Assembly (NCBI GenBank): GCA_017560305.1
Contig: JAFYOF010000146.1
Span: 1-28,662, forward strand
Direction of reading: 5' to 3'
Length of the DNA stretch: 28,662 nucleotides
Origin: Alistipes sp.
Lineage (GTDB): Bacteria; Bacteroidota; Bacteroidia; Bacteroidales; Rikenellaceae
The notes below the pieces were generated by a model. The model was not told the origin of the DNA and made no database searches. It saw nothing but the letters and a program-made list of their open reading frames with translations. A program made the position numbers and the translations under genes. This document shows positions 1-7,698 of the stretch, piece after piece (the first letter of the stretch is position 1; every line of letters begins with the position of its first letter).

Positions 1-828
<828 letters not shown>

Positions 829-885
829 AGTTTTATTAGTATTTAAGTTTTTATAAAATTTCTTTTCTTCTTTAACATACAAACG

Positions 886-928
886 AGTAACACGCCAACA
901 CCCTTATCAGTGAAGTCTTCGTGTTACT
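886..928 (-). other. Hairpin between tRNA-Gly and tuf
   Basis: AGTAACACG at 886-894 is the exact reverse complement of CGTGTTACT at 920-928, giving a 9-bp stem with a 25-base loop. It sits 6 bases past the 3' end of tRNA-Gly in the polycistronic transcript and about 58 bases before the tuf start codon. It may mark the processing point that separates the tRNA part from the tuf mRNA, or it may control tuf. There is no T-run after it on the minus strand, so it is not a simple terminator. Confidence 0.5.
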
Positions 929-933
929 ACTCC

Positions 934-1009
934 TGGAGCGGAAGACGAGGCTCAAACTCGCGACCCTTAGCTTGGAAGGCTAATGCTCTATCAACTGAGC
1001 TACTTCCGC
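934..1009 (-). tRNA. tRNA-Gly (anticodon TCC)
   Basis: The reverse complement starts GCGGAAGTAGCTCAG at 1009 and folds as a full cloverleaf. The acceptor stem pairs 1003-1009 with 938-944, the anticodon TCC is at 974-976 inside a CTTCCAA loop, and a GTTTGAGCC-type T-arm is present. The discriminator U is followed by CCA (934-936), so the CCA end is encoded, unlike in the two tRNAs upstream of it in the same operon. Confidence 0.97.
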
Positions 1010-1081
1010 AAAAACAAACCGCATCAGAGCAGCTTACTCATTGTCTAAAGACATCATGCAACCCCGACCGGTTCGGACAAG

Positions 1082-1164
1082 TGGGAAGAGATGGATTCGA
1101 ACCACCGAAGGCGTACGCCAGCAGATTTACAGTCTGCCCCATTTGGCCACTCTGGTATCTTCCC
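1082..1164 (-). tRNA. tRNA-Tyr (anticodon GTA)
   Basis: A class II tRNA with a long variable arm. The acceptor stem pairs GGGAAGA at the 5' end (1158-1164) with TCTTCCC (1083-1089). The anticodon GTA is at 1128-1130 in CTGTAAA, and the T-loop reads GGTTCGAATCC. The discriminator is A, and CCA is not encoded. It is the middle gene of the tRNA-Thr/Tyr/Gly/tuf cluster. Confidence 0.97.
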
Positions 1165-1202
1165 AAATATTTTGTTTAACGCTCAACCCTTTCAGGTTAG
1201 AG

Positions 1203-1276
1203 AGCCGATGGAGGGATTCGAACCCACGACCCCGAGATTACAAATCACGTGCTCTGGCCAACTGAGCTACATCGGC
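1203..1276 (-). tRNA. tRNA-Thr (anticodon TGT)
   Basis: The reverse complement begins GCCGATGTAGCTCAG at 1276. The acceptor stem pairs with CATCGGC at 1204-1210, the anticodon TGT is at 1240-1242 in a TTTGTAA loop, and the T-arm is GGGTTCGAATCCC. CCA is not encoded. It is the first gene of the tRNA-tuf operon and lies about 20 bases downstream of the promoter -7 element. Confidence 0.97.
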
Positions 1277-1689
1277 AACAAACCGTTACGGGATGCAAAG
1301 GTAGAGATATTTTTTAATTCTGCAAACTTTTTTGCAACTTTTTTCACTTTTTTTGTGAATTTTTGTTGTTTTTCATCAAAAATTGCGGTTTTTGACGCCT
1401 TGCAGACCCTCCTCACAGTCCCAATCGTATGTTCAAAGAACTACTTGACTTCGCCTCGCCGAAACATTCGGGCGGGAAATCGAGTGCAAATATAAACACT
1501 CTTTCCGTAAGAAAAAAGCAATGAGAAACTTTTTTTCAATAAAAAGTGAAAAAAAATTGTTTTGAGCCCACACCTATATATATAATAGAGCTTTTCGCCC
1601 TCGCCTCGCTCTATTTTCCTGCCACCGCAACCTCTTTTGCACAGGATTTGCTCTTGGGAAGGTAGGATTGGGAACTAAAACTTGCTGAT
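1277..1689. other. 413-bp AT-rich intergenic region: promoters, possible leader RNA, inverted repeats
   Basis: No convincing protein gene. Besides the promoter at 1296-1326 it holds a second minus-strand -7 element, TATATTTG at 1487-1494, with no good -33. Downstream of that on the minus strand is a GC-richer block (about 1381-1480) with a hairpin at 1457-1474 and a weaker one of TCAAAAA/TTTTTGA type near 1376-1395. An 8-bp perfect inverted repeat AATAGAGC/GCTCTATT lies at 1584-1591 and 1608-1615, followed on the plus strand by TTCC. The block at 1381-1480 could be a leader or small RNA; I do not recognise the family. Confidence 0.4.
1296..1326 (-). promoter_or_regulatory. Bacteroides-type promoter of the tRNA-tuf operon
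   Basis: On the minus strand, TTTG at 1323-1326 is separated by 19 bases from TACCTTTG at 1296-1303. This matches the Bacteroidota housekeeping promoter consensus (TTTG, 19-21 bases, TAnnTTTG). The predicted start of transcription is about 10 bases before tRNA-Thr. Confidence 0.75.
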
Positions 1690-1935
1690 ATGTATCTTTT
1701 GTGGTATCTGCTCATCGGGCTTGCGGCGGGATGGATTGCCAACCTCATCGTGAGGGGCAACGGCGCGGGCTTTATCATCAACCTGATGGTCGGCATCATC
1801 GGCGGCGTGCTTGGCGGATGGCTGGCGGGGCTGGTCGGCTGGATTCCCTTCGGCACGCTGGGAACTCTTGTCGCCTCGGTCATCGGCGCGATTGTTCTGC
1901 TGCTTCTGATGGCGATGATTTCGCGTCGCAACTAA
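1690..1935 (+). CDS. GlsB/YeaQ/YmgE-family (transglycosylase-associated) membrane protein
   Basis: An 81-residue, very hydrophobic protein. Three membrane segments are visible at roughly residues 2-20, 27-48 and 54-75. It has the glycine-rich pattern of the family, GLAAGWIANLIVRG near the N-terminus and VGIIGGVLGGWLAG in the middle, and ends in a short basic tail, SRRN. The family is linked to general and envelope stress, but its molecular activity is unknown; the 'transglycosylase-associated' name is historical. The ATG at 1690 is the only sensible start. No Shine-Dalgarno sequence or clear TAnnTTTG promoter is seen upstream; TAGGATTG at 1663-1670 is the closest match. A bidirectional terminator-like hairpin follows 16 bases after the stop. 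Confidence 0.9.
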   Translation: MYLLWYLLIGLAAGWIANLIVRGNGAGFIINLMVGIIGGVLGGWLAGLVGWIPFGTLGTLVASVIGAIVLLLLMAMISRRN

Positions 1936-1950
1936 ACTGATATTTACACA

Positions 1951-1983
1951 AAATGTCCTCAAGCAAATTGCCAGAGGACATTT
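1951..1983. terminator. Terminator hairpin between convergent glsB-like gene and GH92 gene
   Basis: AAATGTCCTC (1951-1960) and GAGGACATTT (1974-1983) form a perfect 10-bp stem with a 13-base loop. A T-rich run follows on the plus strand (TTTCTTCTCT), and TTTTGTG follows on the minus strand. It lies between convergent genes and could stop transcription from both sides. Confidence 0.75.
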
Positions 1984-2106
1984 CTTCTCTATTTCTCGGC
2001 TCGCTCGGGATGAACTGCCATACGAGCTTTAGCACTCTGGTAAATATACTCAAATTCTCCTTGACCTATTTTACGCAAAGTCCCCATAATTGCTCGGTTT
2101 TAGATT

Positions 2107-4281
2107 TTAGTACCAAAGTGCTGGCTCCGCTCCCATCTCAAAACGCAGTTCGCCGCCTCGCACCAGCTCCTCGTGAGTGAGGTATGGCAGAGCGTGCTCC
2201 GCGCCATTGAGCCACACGCGCTGGATGTACCTGTTCTCGGCAGAGTTGTTCTCGGCAACAATCCTGAACTCGCCGCCAGCGACCTTCAGCGCCACCTCAT
2301 CGAAGATTGGCGAGCCAAACCAGTAGCGGCCGCCCGCAGGCTCAACCTCATAGATACCCATCGCCGACATAATGTACCACGCCGACATCTGACCCACATC
2401 CTCGTTGCCCGAGAGGCCATCCTCACGGTCGTGATAGAGCACCGACAAAACCTCGCGCACGCGGTCGGCACTCTTCCAGGGCTCGCCCAGCATAGTGTAG
2501 AGGTAGGTGATATGGTGGCTCGGCTCGTTGCCGTGAGCATACTGACCAATCAGACCCGAGATGTCGGGCGAGGCATTCTCGCCAGTGATGTCGGAGCTCA
2601 CCGCAAACAATGAATCCAGCTTCTCGATAGTCTTTGAGCGTGAGCCGTAGCAGCCGACCAGACCCTCGACATCCTGCGGAACGAGCCAGGTGTACTGCCA
2701 GGCGTTACCCTCGCAGTAGTCGCCGTTGCCGTGTGACGAGAAGTATGGATCGAATGGCGTGCGCCACTCACGGCGGCTGTCCAGACCACGGATGAAGCCT
2801 GTCGTCGGGTCAAAGTAGTTGCGGTAGGAGTGGCTGCGCTCCTCAAAGTATTGTGCATCGGCATCCTTGCCCAGCGCACGCGCCGCTGCCGCCGCCGCAC
2901 CATCTGCAATGGCAAACTCCATATCCTTCGCCACAGCCTCGTGCATCTTGTCAGTTGGTATATATCCATACTCCATTCGCTCACCGTTGCCGCGACCCGG
3001 GTGCATCGATGTGCGCTTCACCGCCTCGAAGGCACGCTCCATATCGACACCCTCGACGCCCTTCACAACAGCATCCGCCACCGAAATCACACCCGGATTG
3101 CCCACCATACAGTCAGTCTCGCAACCCCACAAGTGCCATACGGGCAGGCGACCCTGTTCGTCGCAGATGTTGAGCATCGTATTGACCATCTCGGACATTC
3201 GCTCTGGCTGGAAGATGGTCAAAAGAGGCATCGCCGCACGGTAAGTGTCCCACAATGAGTATGTTGTGTATGTCTTATGGCCTGGATTTGAGTGCACCTC
3301 GCCATCAGCGCCACGATAGTCGCCGTTTGCGTCGCAGAACTCCGACGGAGCAATCATCGTGTGGTAGAGCGCCGTGTAGAAGATTTTCTTCGCAACCTCG
3401 TCCTTGCCCTCGATCTTGATTTTCGCCAACTCATCGTTCCACGCAGCCTTCGCCTTCGCTGCCGTAGCCTCGAAGTTCCAGCCACGCAACTCCGCCGCGA
3501 GGTTTGCCTTCGCACCCTCGACACTCACGGGCGAGAGCGCAACCTTGAGCATCAACTGCTCACCATCGGCGGTCTTATAGTTGGCGCGCGCATAGCGTCC
3601 ATTGGGCAAAATCTCAAGCGAGTCAAACGGACGCGAGAACTCCGCCACGAAATATACCTTCTGATCGTTCGCCCAGCCGCGCGAGAAGCGCCAGCCCGAA
3701 ATCATCGTCTCGCTCTCCTGCTGCACGGCTGTATCATAAGCGCCATCCCAGCAGCCTCCATTCTGCAGGTCGAAGACAATCGCCGACTCCTCCGACTTTG
3801 GGAATGTGTAACGATGCAGACCCACGCGCGATGTGGCGGTCATCTCTGCCAACACGCCATAGCGCACCAGCGGCACAGAGTAGTAACCAGGGGCATATCG
3901 CTCCTGCGAGCGGTCGGCATACGACCAGAGTCCCGACTCGGGGTCACTATGTCGTCCACGCGCATACTTCACCTCGCCCACCACAGGCATAACGGTGACA
4001 TCAAACAAATCGCCGATGCCCGTACCCGAGAGGTGAGTGTGCGAGAAGCCGATGACCGTAGAGTCGCTCTCGTGGTAGCCCGAGCACCAGTCCCAATCCT
4101 GCGGGATGCTCGTAGGGCCCACCTGCACCAGACCAAACGGCACATTAGCACCCATAAAAGTATGACCGTGACCGCCCGTGCCGATACGCTGGTCGACATA
4201 GGCAGTGTAGTCGTGACCCGCACACGCCACCATCACCACGGCGGCGCACAAGGCAAGCAGAGTTTTTGTAAAAGTTCTCAT
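2107..4281 (-). CDS. GH92 alpha-mannosidase, lipoprotein
   Basis: An exo-acting, calcium-dependent alpha-mannosidase of family GH92, most members of which remove alpha-1,2- (also 1,3-, 1,4-, 1,6-) linked mannose from N-glycans or mannans. It has 724 residues, a typical length. A lipoprotein signal with MVAC puts the modified cysteine at position 20. The N-terminal beta-sandwich carries the family signature YVDQRIGTGGHGHTFMGANV and FSHTHLSGTG. The (alpha/alpha)6 domain carries CEGNAWQYTW near residue 520, whose Glu is the expected general acid, and GNEDVGQMSAWY near 627, which holds the catalytic-base Asp. No acidic surface-export motif follows the lipid cysteine, so it may face the periplasm. 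It has its own promoter at 4307-4336 and lies beyond the terminator of the SusC operon. Codon use (GCG, CGC, GGC) differs from that operon. Function is confident; linkage specificity is not readable. Confidence 0.95.
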   Translation of the reverse strand: MRTFTKTLLALCAAVVMVACAGHDYTAYVDQRIGTGGHGHTFMGANVPFGLVQVGPTSIPQDWDWCSGYHESDSTVIGFSHTHLSGTGIGDLFDVTVMPVVGEVKYARGRHSDPESGLWSYADRSQERYAPGYYSVPLVRYGVLAEMTATSRVGLHRYTFPKSEESAIVFDLQNGGCWDGAYDTAVQQESETMISGWRFSRGWANDQKVYFVAEFSRPFDSLEILPNGRYARANYKTADGEQLMLKVALSPVSVEGAKANLAAELRGWNFEATAAKAKAAWNDELAKIKIEGKDEVAKKIFYTALYHTMIAPSEFCDANGDYRGADGEVHSNPGHKTYTTYSLWDTYRAAMPLLTIFQPERMSEMVNTMLNICDEQGRLPVWHLWGCETDCMVGNPGVISVADAVVKGVEGVDMERAFEAVKRTSMHPGRGNGERMEYGYIPTDKMHEAVAKDMEFAIADGAAAAAARALGKDADAQYFEERSHSYRNYFDPTTGFIRGLDSRREWRTPFDPYFSSHGNGDYCEGNAWQYTWLVPQDVEGLVGCYGSRSKTIEKLDSLFAVSSDITGENASPDISGLIGQYAHGNEPSHHITYLYTMLGEPWKSADRVREVLSVLYHDREDGLSGNEDVGQMSAWYIMSAMGIYEVEPAGGRYWFGSPIFDEVALKVAGGEFRIVAENNSAENRYIQRVWLNGAEHALPYLTHEELVRGGELRFEMGAEPALWY

Positions 4282-4306
4282 CTCATTAAGTTTTAGTTAT
4301 CTCTCG

Positions 4307-4336
4307 CAAATATATTTTCTTCTCAAACCTCTCCAA
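4307..4336 (-). promoter_or_regulatory. Promoter of the GH92 gene
   Basis: The minus strand shows TATATTTG at 4307-4314, 19 bases after TTG at 4334-4336. The predicted transcript starts about 20 bases before the GH92 ATG. The -7 element is a perfect consensus; the -33 is partial. Confidence 0.6.
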
Positions 4337-4506
4337 CAACCTACCATTTCCAAATGTAGATTCCATTCATTTCCGATTGCGACCTTAGCCGTTTTGCACA
4401 GGTTACAAGATTCTGAAAATATGGAATTACGGTTATTATAATTGGTTTGATACACAAATTTACAAATAATTTGCATCAAAAGCCGCTACCCTGCTGATTT
4501 TATGGC

Positions 4507-4539
4507 ACAAAAAAAAGGTCTGCCCCGAAAGGCAGACCT
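4507..4539 (-). terminator. Intrinsic terminator of the SusC/SusD operon
   Basis: The minus strand reads AGGTCTGCC (4531-4539), loop TTTCGG, then GGCAGACCT (4516-4524), a perfect 9-bp GC-rich stem, followed directly by a run of eight or more T (4508-4515). It lies 21 bases after the stop codon of the last operon gene. This is a textbook rho-independent terminator and separates the operon from the GH92 gene. Confidence 0.92.
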
Positions 4540-4560
4540 CGTTATTAAGCGATCAACGCA

Positions 4561-5583
4561 TTACTCGTCCCACTGGATTGCCTGATCCTCGTCAGGAATC
4601 TGAGTGTTGACAGCACGCTGCATTGTCATCGCACCCTTGAAGCGGTAGCGAGTTGGAACAGCACCTGTGTGATCTGTGAAGTCGTAAGTGAACTGGAGGA
4701 TCACATACTTGTACAACAGATAAGGCTTGTTGTCATCGTAACGCTCAGGCTGCTCGTAAGAAGATGCACCAACGATCTGGAAGTCGATCTCTGGGTTCTC
4801 TGCCTCGAAAGTCAAAGCATTAGCCTCGCCGAAGTGTACATACACCTTATAGTCAGCACGCTGCTTATAAGTGTGGTCGATAATACCAGGGTAGAAGAAT
4901 ACTGTGTTGTCATCTACTGCGTAGAAAATCTTCTCGCTCATTGTCAATGGCTGCAAAGCCATCATAGCGCTAGTAAACTGACCGTTGTCATCAGCTGAGT
5001 AACCCAACATTGTAGAAGCACCATAAGAACCAGAGAAATCATTGAAAGGAATGATGTTCAACATAGCGTTGTTGTAGTGCTTACGAGTGTTAGCTGTGTA
5101 ACCTGGCTGATTCTCAGCAACCTTCAAAGGAAGGATGTAGCGGTTAACCAAATCCAACTTAGTAAGGTCAAACTCAATTGGCAACAAAGTTACCGCCTGA
5201 CCTGAAGGGATAGTGATGTTTGAAGGGTATGAGTAAGACTCCTCAGGAGCTGGTACCCACCAAATATCCTTACGGTTGAAACCGATGTTCTTAAGGTTAA
5301 GAGTCTCCAAAGAGTCGAGGTCGAGCTCAACCTTTACATTCAAATCACCTGAGTGTGGAGTGCTACCAGACACAACCACTGGCAACTGATATGTTACAGG
5401 ACCCTTCTCAGCGATCTCCTCTGCTGAACGCATCTTCAAGTAAACTGAAGTCACACCCTCAGAGTTGATAGGCGCCTTGAAACCTACATAGTGTGCGAAC
5501 TGCTCGTCCTCCCACTCGTTGTTACAAGCGAAGCAGAATGTGAGAGCCGCAACTGCAATGATTATATTTAAAATCTTGTTCAT
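4561..5583 (-). CDS. Surface lipoprotein, DUF1735/DUF4361-like (SusE-position glycan-binding candidate)
   Basis: A 340-residue lipoprotein with signal MNKILNIIIAVAALTFCFAC and lipid cysteine 20. The residues after it, NNEWEDE, are strongly acidic, like the Bacteroidota lipoprotein export signal for the cell surface. Residues about 25-150 look like DUF1735 (BT_3987-like N-terminal beta-sandwich). The C-terminal half, ending in MTMQRAVNTQIPDEDQAIQW, resembles DUF4361. Such proteins sit downstream of susCD in many loci and are taken to bind glycan next to the SusCD transporter. It is the last gene of the four-gene operon, 45 bases after susD and just before the terminator. No enzyme motif is visible. 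Domain names are from memory; the placement as a surface glycan-binding lipoprotein is inferred from position and signal. Confidence 0.8.
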   Translation of the reverse strand: MNKILNIIIAVAALTFCFACNNEWEDEQFAHYVGFKAPINSEGVTSVYLKMRSAEEIAEKGPVTYQLPVVVSGSTPHSGDLNVKVELDLDSLETLNLKNIGFNRKDIWWVPAPEESYSYPSNITIPSGQAVTLLPIEFDLTKLDLVNRYILPLKVAENQPGYTANTRKHYNNAMLNIIPFNDFSGSYGASTMLGYSADDNGQFTSAMMALQPLTMSEKIFYAVDDNTVFFYPGIIDHTYKQRADYKVYVHFGEANALTFEAENPEIDFQIVGASSYEQPERYDDNKPYLLYKYVILQFTYDFTDHTGAVPTRYRFKGAMTMQRAVNTQIPDEDQAIQWDE

Positions 5584-5628
5584 AATATTCTTAACTATTT
5601 AATGTTAATCATTAAGTCTGTCAAGCGA

Positions 5629-7680
5629 CTAATCATAAGTCTGCCAGCCTGGGTTCTGAGTAAGCAATGGGTTACGCTTCAACTCAGTCTTGCTGATAGG
5701 CCAGAAGTACATCTTGCTTGTGAAGACCTGTGCGTACTGTGGAACCTCAGTTGGTACATAGAACTTATCCTTCTGAGCCTCAGTCATCATCACTGAATAA
5801 CCGTATACAGGCTTGTTCAACTCAACTGGAGCATCCTTCCAACGGCGCAAGTCAAACCAACGCTGAGCCTCAGCGTAGAGCTCGATCTGACGCTCGCGCT
5901 TGATCTTCTCACGCAAAGCAGTAACGCTCTTGTAAGTGTCGTTATCGTAGTCAGGTACACCAGCACGGCAACGAACTGGACGGATACCAGACTTGATCTC
6001 AGCGATGTCGCGGTAGATATCGTGTGCAGTAGAACCGTCCCAAGATACGATAGAGTACTCGCCCTCAACCTCGTTCAATGCCTCAGCGTAGAGCAAGAGG
6101 ATATCAGCGTAACGGATAGCTGGCTCAACCTTATCGCGGATAACAGCGTTATCACCGTTGTTAGCATCCTCTGGGTGGTAGAACTTGATAGAACCGATAC
6201 CAGTACGCAACCAAAGCTTACCATTGAGGTAACCATCATAAGTACCACGGTAGTAGTGGCAAATCTGGTTACGGAGGTGAGTGTGGTTACCAGAGTAAGA
6301 CAACGCTGGCCACTTTGTACCTGAGAACGCTACAGATGCGTAGAAACGAGGCTCACGGTTTGCGAACTGCAATGAGATACCAGCAGCATCCAAGTGTGGG
6401 TACTCGCCAGCAGCAGTTGTATAACCCTTAACACGCTTCTCAGCAGCCTCTGCATCGTAAGTATCCTTACCAGGAGCATCAGTACCGTCAACCATATAGT
6501 ATGCATCCATCTGCTTGAGTGACATACCGTGTACATTCCAACCACCGATTGACTGTGGCATCTGGTGCTGTACCATCTGGTTCTTGATGTTCTCGCCCTG
6601 GTTAGCAGCAGGACCACGACCGAAGATAATCTCTGAGTTACCGTCAACAGTGTAAGTACCGTTGAAGAGTGAACGATATGACTCGTATGGGTCGATATCA
6701 GCGTAACCGTTTGGCCAGTTCTGGTTTACGAAGTCACCATCATCATATGGCTCAACTGTTACAGGGTAACCCTCAGCAGCAACTGAACGAGGAGCTACAA
6801 CATGGAGCTGGTATACACCGAGGTCCATAACATCCTTACAAGCAGCAGCAGCCTTAGCCCACTTCTCATCGTCATACTCCTGAGCCATCAACAACTTACC
6901 GTCGAAGTTAGCCAAGTCCTCGAACTTGTACTCCTGGTCACCTGCACCCTCCTTAGGGTTGTTCCAAGGTGAAGCAGCATAGATCAACGCCTTTGCACGA
7001 GTTGCCAAAGCAGCACCACGAGTTGGACGCTGTGCCTCCAAGATACCGCGAGTCAATGGAAGATCCTGAGCTGCGATAACCATCTCAGATGCGATGAAAT
7101 CAACAACCTCATCGTAAGTGTTACGAGCGCGAGCCAAGTCATCGTATGACTGGTTGTAATCCAAAACCTCGTCGTAGAGTACTGGAACTGGACCGTACTT
7201 CTTGAGAAGCAACCAGTAGTAGTAAGCACGAACGAAACGAGCCTGTGCGTGGTAATCCTTAACATCCTCCTCTGTTACATAACGAGAGTCAGCGATCAAC
7301 ATGTGCACATTCTGCATGAAGATAGTTGCCTGACGGATACCGTCGTAGCACTCAGACCATACGCCAGAAGCGTAGTCTACCTCCTCCCAGCGACCGCTTG
7401 TTACATAAGCGTAGTGGTCAGTCTTGTGACCGTCACCGAAAGTCTGGTCATCAGCGAAGTTGTGTGGTGAAGTATACTTACCACAAACCTCAGTGTTGGC
7501 ACCCTTGAGGTGTGAATATGTCTCAGCCAACCACTGCTCTGCATAGTCCTGATTGGTGAACACATTTTCAAGCGTCATTCGGTCACCGAAGTAGCGATCA
7601 ACCTCCAAGTAATCAGAGCAAGATGTCGCAGCAACAGCCGAAATCGCCAATATTGATAAATATTTAATTACTTTTTTCAT
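5629..7680 (-). CDS. SusD/RagB-family outer-membrane glycan-binding lipoprotein
   Basis: The lid of the SusCD 'pedal-bin' importer, which binds glycan at the cell surface and closes over the SusC barrel. It is 683 residues, on the long side for the family. Signal MKKVIKYLSILAISAVAATS is followed by lipid Cys21 and SDYLEVD, with acidic residues consistent with surface export. Family landmarks are the N-terminal EQWLAETYSHLKG region, the TPR-type helix ARFVRAYYYWLLLKKYGPVP near residue 145, and the C-terminal YADILLLYAEALNE, ERQIELYAEAQRWFDLRRW and FWPISKTELKRNPLLTQNPG. It lies 18 bases downstream of susC. The glycan specificity cannot be read from the sequence. Codon use is of the highly expressed type, like tuf and rpsP in this window. 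Confidence 0.96.
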   Translation of the reverse strand: MKKVIKYLSILAISAVAATSCSDYLEVDRYFGDRMTLENVFTNQDYAEQWLAETYSHLKGANTEVCGKYTSPHNFADDQTFGDGHKTDHYAYVTSGRWEEVDYASGVWSECYDGIRQATIFMQNVHMLIADSRYVTEEDVKDYHAQARFVRAYYYWLLLKKYGPVPVLYDEVLDYNQSYDDLARARNTYDEVVDFIASEMVIAAQDLPLTRGILEAQRPTRGAALATRAKALIYAASPWNNPKEGAGDQEYKFEDLANFDGKLLMAQEYDDEKWAKAAAACKDVMDLGVYQLHVVAPRSVAAEGYPVTVEPYDDGDFVNQNWPNGYADIDPYESYRSLFNGTYTVDGNSEIIFGRGPAANQGENIKNQMVQHQMPQSIGGWNVHGMSLKQMDAYYMVDGTDAPGKDTYDAEAAEKRVKGYTTAAGEYPHLDAAGISLQFANREPRFYASVAFSGTKWPALSYSGNHTHLRNQICHYYRGTYDGYLNGKLWLRTGIGSIKFYHPEDANNGDNAVIRDKVEPAIRYADILLLYAEALNEVEGEYSIVSWDGSTAHDIYRDIAEIKSGIRPVRCRAGVPDYDNDTYKSVTALREKIKRERQIELYAEAQRWFDLRRWKDAPVELNKPVYGYSVMMTEAQKDKFYVPTEVPQYAQVFTSKMYFWPISKTELKRNPLLTQNPGWQTYD

Positions 7681-7698
7681 ATTCGTAATGTATAAAGA

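Noticed and set aside
3292..4296. A 334-codon open frame on the plus strand, antisense to the GH92 gene
   Set aside because: It is the mirror of a G+C-rich, clearly conserved enzyme gene; the peptide is rich in Arg and His and has no domain. Similar antisense frames at 16845-17735 (minus), 19413-20168 (minus) and 23879-24694 (minus) mirror CotH copy 1, CotH copy 2 and recG and were dropped for the same reason.
4297..4479. A 60-codon minus-strand frame upstream of GH92
   Set aside because: It overlaps the GH92 promoter, has no recognisable features and has an A/T-rich composition typical of spacer.
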